A DNA stretch of 64,000 nucleotides from Gammaproteobacteria bacterium (GCA_029253585.1 JAQWZF010000018.1:186001-250000), one strand, 5' to 3'. Shown: positions 52,611 to 61,606, counted from the first letter of the stretch. Notes: generated from the letters alone by a model not told the origin. Numbers and translations are program-made.

Positions 52611-53411
52611 ATGAATGAACTACAAAGGCAGGCCTATTTGCAGGCCATGGATATTCAGCCGTATTTTCCGCGGAAGGTGCTGCCGGGAGCCAAGCCCTCG
52701 CGACATTATGATATCCCCATAGCTACAGCGGTCGATGCAAAGCCGGTAAAAACTGCAAATATAGAGCAGGCCAAGCAGGTTATTCCCGGCACTGGTTTGG
52801 CGGCGATAGATGAATTGCGCTCGACCCCGGAGTCTGCTCGGAAAGCAACGGTGACACCGATCCGTCAACAGAACAGAGAAGTAGCCGAGAGAACTGATTC
52901 TCCGACGGCCGCAGAGCAAGAAAGCATCCTGCGTTTTACACTTCGTTATCACCGTATAAACGACATGCTCGTGGTGCTCGATGAAGTGCCTTCGCGGGGG
53001 TCTGAACAACTTAGCCGGGAGTCGCACAAATTGATGCAGGCGATAGTGAGGTCCTTGGGTTGCTCTAGCGCCGAATTTTCAATGCAAGTTGAGGAATTTA
53101 GCTGGCCAGTACAGAGTGGATATTCCGTGAAAAATTCTCCGGAAGTAGAAGCGGCGAAGGCAATATCGGGATTTCTACAGATGCGGCAAGAGACCGATGG
53201 GTTTACGAATCTGCTGATCTTTGCCGGGCAGGTTGAGGACTTATTTCTGCAGAACGCGCCGGACAAAACTGCACGGGATTTTGAGAGTAGCAAAGGCTAT
53301 CATATTAGCGTAACCCACAGCCTAGCCTCGATGATGGCAGTTCCCACTTTAAAGAGAGATGTATGGCAACATTTACAGCCACTTCGAAAGCGAATCGACG
53401 GTTCTAGCTAG
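52611..53411 (+). CDS. holD: HolD-like protein (DNA polymerase III psi), divergent
   Basis: 266 aa. The N-terminal RQAYLQAMDIQPYFPRKV has the shape of the psi segment that binds the clamp loader, and the C-terminus HISVTHSLASMMAVPTLKRDVWQHLQPL resembles the psi domain ending. The middle (about 60-110) is low-complexity and much longer than E. coli psi (137 aa). Position directly before rimI, as in E. coli and Pseudomonas, is the main support. The ATG at 52611 is preferred over a GTG at 52599. Confidence 0.55.
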   Translation: MNELQRQAYLQAMDIQPYFPRKVLPGAKPSRHYDIPIATAVDAKPVKTANIEQAKQVIPGTGLAAIDELRSTPESARKATVTPIRQQNREVAERTDSPTAAEQESILRFTLRYHRINDMLVVLDEVPSRGSEQLSRESHKLMQAIVRSLGCSSAEFSMQVEEFSWPVQSGYSVKNSPEVEAAKAISGFLQMRQETDGFTNLLIFAGQVEDLFLQNAPDKTARDFESSKGYHISVTHSLASMMAVPTLKRDVWQHLQPLRKRIDGSS

Positions 53412-53460
53412 AGCCTTGTATTTACTTCATGGGTCAGCTGTAAGCCAACAGCAATAGTTT

Positions 53461-53937
53461 ATGCTTCCTGAAAATAACCCTCAGACTGATTTTTTTGCCC
53501 GAACTATGCGTACAAGTGATATTGACTTGGTTGCGCAGAATGAGGCGGCTGCCTATGTTCACCCATGGACCAAGCGTATCTTCGTCGATTGTCTTCGGGC
53601 AGGGTATCAAAGCTGGGTGTTAGCCAATAAGCAGCAAATAGTCGCTCACGGCGTCATGTCGGTAGCCATTGGTGAATGTCACCTGCTAACACTCTGTGTG
53701 CGGCCAGAGTATCAGCGCCTTGGTTATGGTAGAAAGCTTTTTAAGTTGTTGTTGGATCGTGCCGTTAAGCTCGACGCACAAACCTGCTTTCTCGAAGTGC
53801 GCCGCTCGAATGAGGGCGCGATTAAACTATACCGTTCTATGGGTTTTATGCAGATAGGGGAGCGTAAGAACTACTACCCGGGAAAGGCTGATAGAGAAGA
53901 TGCCCTGATAATGTCACGTGAGTTGCCGCTGCCCTGA
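53461..53937 (+). CDS. rimI: Ribosomal protein S18 alanine N-acetyltransferase
   Basis: 158 aa GNAT enzyme. The MRTSDIDLVAQNEAAAYVHPWTKRIF opening (two pieces), LLTLCVRPEYQRLGYGRKLFK acetyl-CoA loop, FLEVRRSNEGAIKLYRSMGF and YYPGKADREDALIMSREL ending match RimI, which acetylates the N-terminal Ala of ribosomal protein S18. It is downstream of the HolD-like gene. Confidence 0.9.
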   Translation: MLPENNPQTDFFARTMRTSDIDLVAQNEAAAYVHPWTKRIFVDCLRAGYQSWVLANKQQIVAHGVMSVAIGECHLLTLCVRPEYQRLGYGRKLFKLLLDRAVKLDAQTCFLEVRRSNEGAIKLYRSMGFMQIGERKNYYPGKADREDALIMSRELPLP

Positions 53938-53965
53938 GAACGGCCCGATAATCGACTTAGCCTTA

Positions 53966-54205
53966 CTATTGAGAGCTACTAATTCTTTGTAGTAATTTCT
54001 TGAGTAGTGTAAAAACTGCGACGAGACATGCCGCTACAAGCATTATGCCAAGCAATAGCAAGACGCTGCCTAGCAGCATATTTAGAATATCTTCCAGGGT
54101 TAATTCTTGCCAAGACGCGACTACCCACACGCAGGCCAAACCACAGGTGATGCCGACTAATACCGCTGCGGTTTTTTTGCGTATTTTCAGTAGTGAAAAA
54201 ATCAA
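53966..54205 (-). CDS. Small two-TM membrane protein of unknown function
   Basis: 79 aa with two hydrophobic helices (AAVLVGITCGLACVWVVAS and MLLGSVLLLLGIMLVAACLV) and a basic tail. It starts at TTG, overlapping the stop codon of the zinc-finger gene upstream, which is the only start that keeps the first helix. It is not recognised, and the TTG start makes it a moderate call. Confidence 0.5.
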   Translation of the reverse strand: MIFSLLKIRKKTAAVLVGITCGLACVWVVASWQELTLEDILNMLLGSVLLLLGIMLVAACLVAVFTLLKKLLQRISSSQ

Positions 54206-54636
54206 AACTTTGGCCTGTTATCGTCGTCGTTATAGCTAGCACTGCAGTTTGGATAATCGCTGCAACCCCAGAATACACCATTCTTGCCGCTGCGCTTTAC
54301 TAGTAATTGGCTACATTTTTGACACTGATAGGCGGCCTCAGGCACGCCGTCATGATCCGGCAGTGTTACCTTGCAACCCTTAGAGTACCCGCTACAAAAC
54401 CAATAGTCCCCTTTTGCTTTACCGGCTTTGATTAAGCGGCGTGTGCACAGTGGGCAGCGGTAGTGCTCATCGATGTCTTCGGAAGGTCCGCCGTCTACGT
54501 CATTGAACGATGTGCGGCAGCCTGGAAAGCCGGTGCAGCCCCAGAATGGCCCCATTTTTCCCTGAATCCTGCGCAGGGACTTTTTGCATCGAGGACAATA
54601 GTGCAGCCGTTCGCTTTTGTTTTCGTTTTCAGCCAT
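54202..54636 (-). CDS. Topoisomerase-type C4 zinc-finger protein
   Basis: 144 aa with three C4 zinc-finger modules of the topoisomerase I C-terminal type: CPRCKKSLRRIQGKMGPFWGC, CPLCTRRLIKAGKAKGDYWFC and CQKCSQLLVKRSGKNGVFWGC (each interrupted after its first part by charged residues, followed by G-F/Y-x-x-C). These bind single-stranded DNA or RNA. It is a stand-alone zinc-finger protein not fused to a topoisomerase. The next gene overlaps its stop. Confidence 0.8.
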   Translation of the reverse strand: MAENENKSERLHYCPRCKKSLRRIQGKMGPFWGCTGFPGCRTSFNDVDGGPSEDIDEHYRCPLCTRRLIKAGKAKGDYWFCSGYSKGCKVTLPDHDGVPEAAYQCQKCSQLLVKRSGKNGVFWGCSDYPNCSASYNDDDNRPKF

Positions 54637-54737
54637 GGCCGGTTCGTCAGAGCAGTAGCGGGCATGGATCTGCTCAATAAGCTAAGGTGTTCCATCCATG
54701 GTAGCAGAAGCAAGGAGTCAGTGCAGCGGCTGGCATC

Positions 54738-55829
54738 TTAAGAGAGAGACTCTAATTTCGAACGGGCTTCTTTTATCGCGGCTATTAGCGCGACATTATC
54801 AGTTTCGCTGCCAATAGAAATTCGTAGTTTGTCGCGCAGCCGATCTTGATCGAAATAGCGAACCAGAATATTTTTATGTTTCAGGTGGCGATAGAGATTC
54901 TCCGCGCCAATTTTCTGTGGTACTTGGCATAGGATGAAATTACTCTGGCTCTCTGCTGCACTTAATCCAAGTTCATTCAGGTTCTCACGAAGACGATTGC
55001 GGCTCTCTCGAATTCGATTGCAGTTTTCTTGCGCGTATTCAAAGGATTCGATAGCTGCAGTCGCCAGCTTCTGCGAAATATGGTCTGTATTGTAACTGTC
55101 TCGTGTCTTATACAACATCGGTGCGATTAGTGAGCTTGCGCCAATGCCATAGCCAAAACGCAGGCCCGCCAGAGAATAGGCCTTGCTTAACGTTCTGAGT
55201 ATCAAAATATTCTCATGCTCGCGAATTAATGAAATCGAATCGTAATTAAGCTCGGGGTCAACGAAATCGACATAGGCCTCATCGATAAGCAATAGTCCCG
55301 AAAAGCTTTCCGCTATCTTCGCGAGATAGGCCGCTGGCAGCAGCATGCCAGTGGGAGCGTTTGGGTTCACAATAATTACCAGCTTGGCCGCTGATTTTTG
55401 CAACTGCTCGATAAAATCTTTAGGCATGCTCCAGTCGTCGTTGAGAGGGATCTCTTCGAATTGACATCCCTGTATCTGAGCGAGAACCGGATACAGTGAA
55501 TAGCTGGGTTTGCACACCGCAATTGTGTCTTGTTGCTCGATATAAGTTGTTAGCACTAGCCGTAATAATTCATCGCCGCCATTAGTGGCTATAATCTGAT
55601 CTATTGAAATATTGTGAAGCCGGCTGGCCGCTTCGCGAAACGAGTCCGCCATCGGTGTTGGATAGCGCTTAAGAGCTGCTATGTCTATTTTCTGAAGCGC
55701 GGCAGCGACTTCAGGGCTTGGAGGATAGGGGTTCTCATTCGTGTTGAGCTTGATAGTATCAGCTGTGCCAGTTTGTTCACCTGGTGCATAGCCCTGCATC
55801 TTCTCAATATTTTGACGTTCGAAAGACAT
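54738..55829 (-). CDS. hisC: Histidinol-phosphate aminotransferase
   Basis: 363 aa fold-type I PLP enzyme. LNTNENPYPPSP is the HisC opening; NPNAPTG, LLIDEAYVDF and the PLP lysine in TLSKAYSLAGLRFGYG are intact, and RYFDQDRLRDKLRISIG closes the family pattern. It transaminates imidazole-acetol phosphate in histidine synthesis, or a related aromatic step. It is not beside other his genes, so a side role is possible. Confidence 0.85.
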   Translation of the reverse strand: MSFERQNIEKMQGYAPGEQTGTADTIKLNTNENPYPPSPEVAAALQKIDIAALKRYPTPMADSFREAASRLHNISIDQIIATNGGDELLRLVLTTYIEQQDTIAVCKPSYSLYPVLAQIQGCQFEEIPLNDDWSMPKDFIEQLQKSAAKLVIIVNPNAPTGMLLPAAYLAKIAESFSGLLLIDEAYVDFVDPELNYDSISLIREHENILILRTLSKAYSLAGLRFGYGIGASSLIAPMLYKTRDSYNTDHISQKLATAAIESFEYAQENCNRIRESRNRLRENLNELGLSAAESQSNFILCQVPQKIGAENLYRHLKHKNILVRYFDQDRLRDKLRISIGSETDNVALIAAIKEARSKLESLS

Positions 55830-55970
55830 ACTTGCGGTTCTTAAGTGATTGAATGGCTCTAGAGAATTAGATGAGCGGAATGATTCGATTCATCTGCAAA
55901 CGGTAGGGTGCAAAGATTAATGCTTTACCGCGTTCGAGTCTAGCGTATCAAGTCCTGTGCTGTGATTCTA

Positions 55971-56783
55971 CTAGTCGGGCAAATAGGTCTGTAACCGGTT
56001 CTTCCAGCCGGCGATCCAGCGCTGTTCTCGGCGCTCGACAGGCGCATTGGCTACTCGCCGCTCCAGCACCCGGGTGGCCGCGATGACAAAGTTGTCTAGA
56101 TTTGCCTCAACACCCTGCAGCTCCACTAATACTTGCAAAAGGCCCCAGCCTTCTCCCTGATAACGCTCGCTCGTAGCTAGCCCTGTTCCTTTAAAATGTA
56201 CGTAGTCGATGAGAGCATAGAGCCCATAGGGAGTCTCTGCATTCGCGATGTCATAGAAGCTAGTCTGCAAGGCGGCTCTGCGCGAGGCTTCCAGCTGGCC
56301 AAACAGCTCTCCAGTAGAGTTTTGCAGGCGCTCTACGATGAACATGACTTGAAGTTCTGTGGTCGCGGCGAGGAACTGGCGCAGCTGGCGCATGTTTTCG
56401 CTATCGGTTTCGGCCAGAAACTGTTCCCTACTGTGCCAGGGTGAATCGGTGGTTGGCAGTGACTCCAGCCAGTAAGGCAGCTCATAGCCGTGTTGTTTGT
56501 AGTAGTTCACAAGGGCAGGAAACGTTTCTTCGAAGCGCTCTTGTTGTTCGGCTGCGTACCAGATGAAATGGCCAATGCCCAGTGACGGAAAGTCTTCACC
56601 TTCATTCCAACTTGTAAGACAGGAAAAATTTCTATTGCACTCGTTTGCAAAAACTCGATCACCCAGCCAGCTCATCTGCTGCTGACTGAATTCAGGCAAT
56701 TGGCCCCAAGCCCCCGGAATTACTGCGGTCTGCAGAAACAATAAGAGTAAAAATCTATTGAAACTGATTGAAATAGCTGGCAT
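55971..56783 (-). CDS. Secreted protein with lysozyme-like motif
   Basis: 270 aa with signal peptide (SFNRFLLLLFLQTAVIPGAWG). The segment from E48 through GEDFPSLGIGHFIWY (GIGH at 69-72) resembles the T4-lysozyme active-site region (E...YYTIGIGH), with Ser for the usual Thr before LGIGH. It also has a C-C pair and a Trp-rich middle. The length and other parts do not match a known lysozyme, so a peptidoglycan role is an inference. ATG at 56783 is preferred to an ATG at 56822 that would extend the leader. Confidence 0.55.
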   Translation of the reverse strand: MPAISISFNRFLLLLFLQTAVIPGAWGQLPEFSQQQMSWLGDRVFANECNRNFSCLTSWNEGEDFPSLGIGHFIWYAAEQQERFEETFPALVNYYKQHGYELPYWLESLPTTDSPWHSREQFLAETDSENMRQLRQFLAATTELQVMFIVERLQNSTGELFGQLEASRRAALQTSFYDIANAETPYGLYALIDYVHFKGTGLATSERYQGEGWGLLQVLVELQGVEANLDNFVIAATRVLERRVANAPVERREQRWIAGWKNRLQTYLPD

Positions 56784-57044
56784 TTTGAGTTGTCGTTGCC
56801 ATGTTAAAGATGGAAATAGCATGATAAGCCTTATTATCGGCCATAGCCCTAGAATACGCGGGATTCAGTAAGATTTTTTTAAATCGATTTTGCAGAAGCT
56901 CGGGGCCCGATCAAGAAAGCTAGCCTCGCCCAAGAAGGCCTAGAACAGTCAAAATCATTTCGGAATAGCTGCCGAAATTAAAGAGAAGCAATGACCTAGA
57001 CAGCTAGTACAGATAAAGAGATAGAAGCCCCACCGCCGCGTGTT

Positions 57045-59279
57045 GTGGATCAGCAGGACGAATTTGTCGCCAATTTGTCAAAGATCTACCAACGCCTCAA
57101 GTACAGTAAAAAATTAAAGACCGCCATGAAGGAGGTCGAAAAAGACCTGCTCAGCTTGCTGGATGTCAAACTGTTCACGATTTATCAGAGCGTGGACAAC
57201 GGTAAGGAAATTCTAGCCAGCTTCAAAGGTGGTGATCCTGACGATGATGATTCGATAGAAATTAGGGTTCCATTTAGCCCAACCTCCCTGGCCGGCTACG
57301 TGGCTTTAAGCCAGAGAGCTCTGGTCATTAAAAATGTATTGAACAGCGATGAGCTGATCGACATCCATCCGCGCCTACAATTTGATAAGTGTTTCAGTGA
57401 AGGCAAGGGCTGGAACGTTAAATCTATGATCATCGTTCCCATCAAGGATGAAATCCTGCTGGGAGTTATGCAGCTGGACAATTTTGAGGGTGACCGAGAA
57501 TTCACCAAGACGGATCTGAAGCACGCGATGATGGTTAGCCAGATGTTGGCTAAACAATTCCGTTCCTACTTACAAAGCACTCAGGGCCCCTTCGACTACC
57601 TGGTTCAGAAGAGCGAGATATCTGGAGTCGAGCTAGCCGAATTGCAGAACAATGTCTCGCTCTACGGTGGCTCCGTTACGCGTAGCCTGATGGAAGAATT
57701 CAATATAGAGGTGGATGATGTAGGCAAGTCGCTAGAGCATTACTACTGCGTTCCCTACATGAAATATGACTCGGAGCATGAGCTACCCATCGAGCTTCTA
57801 GAGAATATTGGTGTGAGCTATCTGCGCAGCAATCTGTGGTTGCCGGTTGCGGGCGATAAGGAGGAGGCTGTCATTCTTATCGATGACCCATCCGACTATC
57901 AGCGCATCATGGAAATTCAGGGTGTCGTTAACGCCAGAAACTATGTGTTTCGCGTAGGCCTTCCCGAGCATATACAGCAGTTCTTGCGGGGTGATGCAGA
58001 CGCCAGTATGGAAGCCGGCTTCGATGATGTGTTCGATGCGCTCGGTGGCGAAGATGGCATCGAGATTGACGGTGATGACCTGGCGGCTACCTCGGGCATT
58101 ATCCAGCTGGTGAATCGAATTATTACCGAATTAGAAAGGCTGGGTGCTTCGTATTTTCATATCGAACCGGGGAAAGAGGATGCGCCCGGCGGTGTGCGGA
58201 TCCGCGTCGACGGCATCTGCAGAGAATTGTTAAAGGTACTGAAGGAACACTGCGCCGCATTGATAGCGCGCATCAAGGTTATTTCCAGGTTGAATATTGC
58301 CGAGAGGCGTCTACCCCAAGACGGCAAGTGTAAGTTGAAGGTTAGGGGGCAGAAGCTAGCGCTGCGTGTGGCCACCGTGCCTAAGGTACAGTGCGAGAAT
58401 GCCGTACTGCGTATTCTTGCGGCAGGTAGTGCGATGCCGTTGGACAAACTGAACCTGAGCCCGAAAAACCACGAAAAGATCATCGACCTGCCTGCCCATC
58501 CTCACGGATTGTTTCTGGTAGTGGGGCCAACCGGTTCTGGTAAGACAACTACTTTGCACGCCGTTTTGGGGCAGATTAACAAGCCGGATAGAAAGATCTG
58601 GACGGCGGAAGATCCTGTGGAGATTACCCAGCCTGGACTGCAGCAGGTGCAGATGCTGCCGAAGATCGACTTCACCTTTGATACAGCCATGCGTGCGTTC
58701 TTGCGAGCCGACCCAGACGTTATTCTAATCGGTGAGATGCGGGACGATGAGACGGCCAGTATAGGTGTTGAAGCCTCTCTCACTGGTCACTTGGTTCTTT
58801 ACACCCTGCACACCAACTCAGCGCCGGAGACGATTACCCGCCTCCTCGACCTCGTTCTCGACCCCGTCAACTTCTCCGATGCCTTGCTGGGTGTGCTAGC
58901 TCAGCGTTTGATGAGAACTATATGTGGTAAGAGTAAGCAGCCCTATAAGCCGGATGAGAAAGAATTAAATCATCTCATCGATGCCTATGGCCGCGAAGAA
59001 TTTAAAGAGCTCGAGATGGATATGTATAATATTGAGTATCAGGGGCCGGTAGGCTGCGATGACTGCGGTGGAACTGGCTATAAGGGGCGAACGGGTATTC
59101 ACGAATTGCTGCGGGGAACGAACGAACTGCAGGCAATGATCTATCAGAAGGCTGAGCTCGACACTATTCGCGCGCAGGCACTTAAGGATGGCATGCAGAC
59201 CATGAAGCAGGATGGCATCGCTAAAATATTTCAGGGCCTCACTGACTATCAGCAACTACTGCGTGTTGTTGCGGAATAA
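57045..59279 (+). CDS. GAF-domain GspE/PilB-family ATPase
   Basis: 744 aa from the GTG at 57045. A GAF-like domain (about 30-175) precedes a linker (180-340) and a secretion ATPase: Walker A GPTGSGKT (494-501), Walker B region DPDVILIGEMRD (557-567), and a zinc-type loop in which C627, C671 and C674 remain but the fourth Cys is absent (CGKSK). An upstream ATG at 56991 with a purine-rich ribosome site leads in frame into this protein but meets TAG at codon 3; the GTG has no obvious ribosome site. Pilus or secretion partners are not encoded nearby. Confidence 0.85.
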   Translation: MDQQDEFVANLSKIYQRLKYSKKLKTAMKEVEKDLLSLLDVKLFTIYQSVDNGKEILASFKGGDPDDDDSIEIRVPFSPTSLAGYVALSQRALVIKNVLNSDELIDIHPRLQFDKCFSEGKGWNVKSMIIVPIKDEILLGVMQLDNFEGDREFTKTDLKHAMMVSQMLAKQFRSYLQSTQGPFDYLVQKSEISGVELAELQNNVSLYGGSVTRSLMEEFNIEVDDVGKSLEHYYCVPYMKYDSEHELPIELLENIGVSYLRSNLWLPVAGDKEEAVILIDDPSDYQRIMEIQGVVNARNYVFRVGLPEHIQQFLRGDADASMEAGFDDVFDALGGEDGIEIDGDDLAATSGIIQLVNRIITELERLGASYFHIEPGKEDAPGGVRIRVDGICRELLKVLKEHCAALIARIKVISRLNIAERRLPQDGKCKLKVRGQKLALRVATVPKVQCENAVLRILAAGSAMPLDKLNLSPKNHEKIIDLPAHPHGLFLVVGPTGSGKTTTLHAVLGQINKPDRKIWTAEDPVEITQPGLQQVQMLPKIDFTFDTAMRAFLRADPDVILIGEMRDDETASIGVEASLTGHLVLYTLHTNSAPETITRLLDLVLDPVNFSDALLGVLAQRLMRTICGKSKQPYKPDEKELNHLIDAYGREEFKELEMDMYNIEYQGPVGCDDCGGTGYKGRTGIHELLRGTNELQAMIYQKAELDTIRAQALKDGMQTMKQDGIAKIFQGLTDYQQLLRVVAE

Positions 59280-59592
59280 AGTCGCGTAAAAAGTTTGTCA
59301 GATATGCCGGTGAAAAGAATCCCTCCCGCCGGCACAATTCTCAGGTTCCAGGAATCCCTCTTTAAAGAGAAGGCTGATCTCTTTGTCTTTTCCCGCCGAA
59401 ATACCGGGTTTTTGCGCCTGTTTTCTCCTCCCTAAAGTCCTGAACGTACGTATTACATTGAAAGTGACGGTTGGCGCACAACAGGGGTTTGAACCAGTTC
59501 ATAATCTGGGCCATTGACCACCCCAAGGCCCATCTCTTGTTCTATAGTCTTTCTCAAGCCCACTAAAAGTGATTAGCTTGAGAGGTTTTAGT
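59280..59592. other. 313-base intergenic region with terminator-like hairpin
   Basis: Between the GAF-ATPase gene and the small membrane protein gene. It contains a TGCCGG/CCGGCA hairpin (59305-59334) without a T-run and a better terminator-like hairpin at 59364-59390. No coding or RNA gene is seen. Confidence 0.5.
59364..59390 (+). terminator. Probable terminator after the GAF-ATPase gene
   Basis: Perfect 7-bp stem AAAGAGA / TCTCTTT with a 7-base loop followed by GTCTTTTCC. The T-run is interrupted, so efficiency is uncertain. Confidence 0.45.
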
Positions 59593-59916
59593 ATGGAACG
59601 ACAAAGACAGTTAATTCAGCCGCTTGTTTATTATGCAGTAGTTTTCATTACCTTGGGGGAAGCCATAGCGAATGAAATTCTGGCCCGCTTTGGGTTGGAG
59701 AATAATTACATCTTCGCTTTTGCTATTGCGTTTGTGGTAGCGGGCCTGCTACTCAGCAAGAACGTTATTTTTCTCGCCTTGGTGCTGCTTGGGGTTTTTG
59801 CAATCAACCTGCCCGATGCAAAGCTGGTTCGGTATAGTCTGTATCGCGATGTGTTGCTGGCGTTGGTGTGCGCGACGCTGCTGGTGCCGTCCGTGTATCA
59901 GCTCATTGTGCGCTAA
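59593..59916 (+). CDS. Small membrane protein of unknown function
   Basis: 107 aa with three hydrophobic segments (PLVYYAVVFITLGEAIANEIL, FAFAIAFVVAGLLL, NVIFLALVLLGVFAI) and a fourth near the C-terminus. GAGAGG seven bases before the ATG supports this start over a GTG at 59569. It is not recognised. Confidence 0.6.
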   Translation: MERQRQLIQPLVYYAVVFITLGEAIANEILARFGLENNYIFAFAIAFVVAGLLLSKNVIFLALVLLGVFAINLPDAKLVRYSLYRDVLLALVCATLLVPSVYQLIVR

Positions 59917-60042
59917 TGCGCTCCTCTTAAGAAACAAGCATCTCGCAACTAGGGCGAACCTGGATATTAGTCATCGGTTATTGGTCAGAAGCATTTCGAT
60001 CTGAAGGCTTCCGGGTGCATTGCGAAACCTGAGTTCGACTTC

Positions 60043-60384
60043 TTAGTTCGCCGACGCAGTCCGAGTCCCAATGGGTATCAGGGGGATGTCAGAGCTGCCG
60101 CGAATGCTAACCAGGGAGTCTAATGGCCCTAGAGGTAGATTCATGTTTTTCAGATAAAGCAGAAGTTTCTCCTGGGGGAACTGTGCCTGATAGTCGGGGT
60201 GAGCATTGTCGATCGGGGTGGCAGGAAAGTCAGTTGTAAAACTTTCCTCAGATACTGTTAGAGCCAACTCTTGGGCCGCCAATTCGAGTCGATTCGTGCG
60301 CAGGATTGTCCATGCCATTACTGAGATAACTGCGATTAGAGCTAGGCAGACGACAACGGTGAGCTTCGGTCGGATATTGATCAT
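60043..60384 (-). CDS. Single-TM protein of unknown function
   Basis: 113 aa with an N-terminal membrane anchor (LTVVVCLALIAVISVMAWTIL) and a periplasmic-type tail containing DFPATPIDNAHPDYQAQF. It is divergent from the gene at 60924 across an AT-rich gap. It is not recognised. Confidence 0.5.
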   Translation of the reverse strand: MINIRPKLTVVVCLALIAVISVMAWTILRTNRLELAAQELALTVSEESFTTDFPATPIDNAHPDYQAQFPQEKLLLYLKNMNLPLGPLDSLVSIRGSSDIPLIPIGTRTASAN

Positions 60385-60923
60385 GGTGGTTGGGTAAAAC
60401 CTGAATATATAGCTGCGAGAACGAACGGTATTATAGGCTGAAAAACTTCAATAAAAACAGTGATAAAGGAACTCTTACATTTGCGAAATTGCGTTTGCTG
60501 CGCTAATTTATGCACAAAAATGAAGCTTCTGTCATAAAACACTAAAAATAAGCAGGTTTTATTTTAGATTGTAAATTCCAAAACACGCAAGTAACTGAAT
60601 AATAAAGATTTAACCCATTGACTAAAATTTGATCAATTTGTGCCATACAAGCGTAATTTCGAGGCTTGGAGCTATTTTTGGCGATTTATGCACTGAGTTA
60701 TCCACAGAATCTGTGGAAAAAATAATTCCCAGCTGTAAGTCGAATTTTTCAAGTTCCTCAATGGCTTAAGCAAGCTTGCTTGAGAGCGCTTCAGCAGTGT
60801 GCCCTAAGTGGCTAGTTTAAAATTGCTCCCAATTCACGTGACAGGCCGCAATTAAGATTCAGATTAAACCGATCAATGGAATGTGCTATGTTTGCACCAT
60901 AACCAGCTGTATAGCATTAGAAT
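60385..60923. other. 539-base AT-rich gap with DnaA-box cluster
   Basis: Non-coding, AT-rich region between two divergent small genes. It contains three boxes matching TTWTNCACA exactly, TTATGCACA (60508-60516), TTATCCACA (60698-60706) and the inverted TTTTCCACA (60712-60720, minus strand), plus TTATGCACT (60686-60694, one mismatch). The last pair forms a perfect TCCACAG/CTGTGGA hairpin. No replication gene is adjacent. Confidence 0.65.
60698..60720. promoter_or_regulatory. Inverted pair of DnaA boxes
   Basis: TTATCCACA and, on the other strand, TTTTCCACA, both matching the DnaA consensus TTWTNCACA and separated by 5 bases. Together they form a short perfect hairpin (7-bp stem, 3-base loop). 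Without a T-run it is not a terminator. The role (origin, DnaA titration or regulation) is undetermined. Confidence 0.6.
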
Positions 60924-61559
60924 ATGATTGAGTTAACCGCTGACATTCCATTTCTATGGCGCCTGAGTGCCGAGAGTAGCGAAGGCTATTGCTCTGTTGC
61001 CATGGTAGTTCCTTGCCCCCCGGAAACTGAAGTCAAAGACCTTACTATTGAGACCAGTGTCCTCAGCCTGTCATCCGATAGCAGTCGTTCAGAGAAAGAA
61101 GAAACTCTCGAATGGAATCAAGAAGACATCAGCCTGTTCTTGAAGCTGGTCAATCAGAAACAACTGGCAAATAATCAGTTAATATCCGATACGGTCCGGA
61201 TCGATCTAACCGACCTTGCCGTCATCGAGATTATTCATATTGTCGCGGCAGCGGGATTCGGCGTTGCCTTCACTTCCTATGGCTTATTGAAAGAGTCTAA
61301 TAGTTTGTACCCTGTGCACAGTTGCGAAGTTGGTGCGCTCGCTTCACTGAATACGATCGTCGGATTCAAATCATGCATCGTGGTCGACATTGAAGACGAT
61401 GACGTGGTCTGTGTTTTGTTGGAAGACATCGATGTCTGTGCCACTGATGAGTACGATAGACTTGCCAGACACGATTTGTTGTTAGCGAAACGTGGCGATG
61501 TCTTGCATCCGGAATTTGCGGAGAGCAAAGCCAAGCCGGAAAGCGCAGTATTGCACTAG
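60924..61559 (+). CDS. Conserved-looking protein of unknown function
   Basis: 211 aa, acidic. It has a middle hydrophobic stretch (LAVIEIIHIVAAAGFGVAFTS) and several Cys/Asp-rich motifs (SCIVVDIEDDDVVCVLLEDIDVC). It is not recognised. The ATG has no strong ribosome site. The codon use is like its neighbours, and no overlapping frame competes. Confidence 0.5.
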   Translation: MIELTADIPFLWRLSAESSEGYCSVAMVVPCPPETEVKDLTIETSVLSLSSDSSRSEKEETLEWNQEDISLFLKLVNQKQLANNQLISDTVRIDLTDLAVIEIIHIVAAAGFGVAFTSYGLLKESNSLYPVHSCEVGALASLNTIVGFKSCIVVDIEDDDVVCVLLEDIDVCATDEYDRLARHDLLLAKRGDVLHPEFAESKAKPESAVLH

Positions 61560-61606
61560 TCTGTTTCTAGGTTACTTTGCCTAGTGACTTCCTCACCAGA
61601 CCTCTA

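Noticed and set aside
59305-59334. Hairpin TGCCGG/CCGGCA as terminator
   Set aside because: No T-run follows and the loop is long; the hairpin at 59364-59390 is a better candidate.
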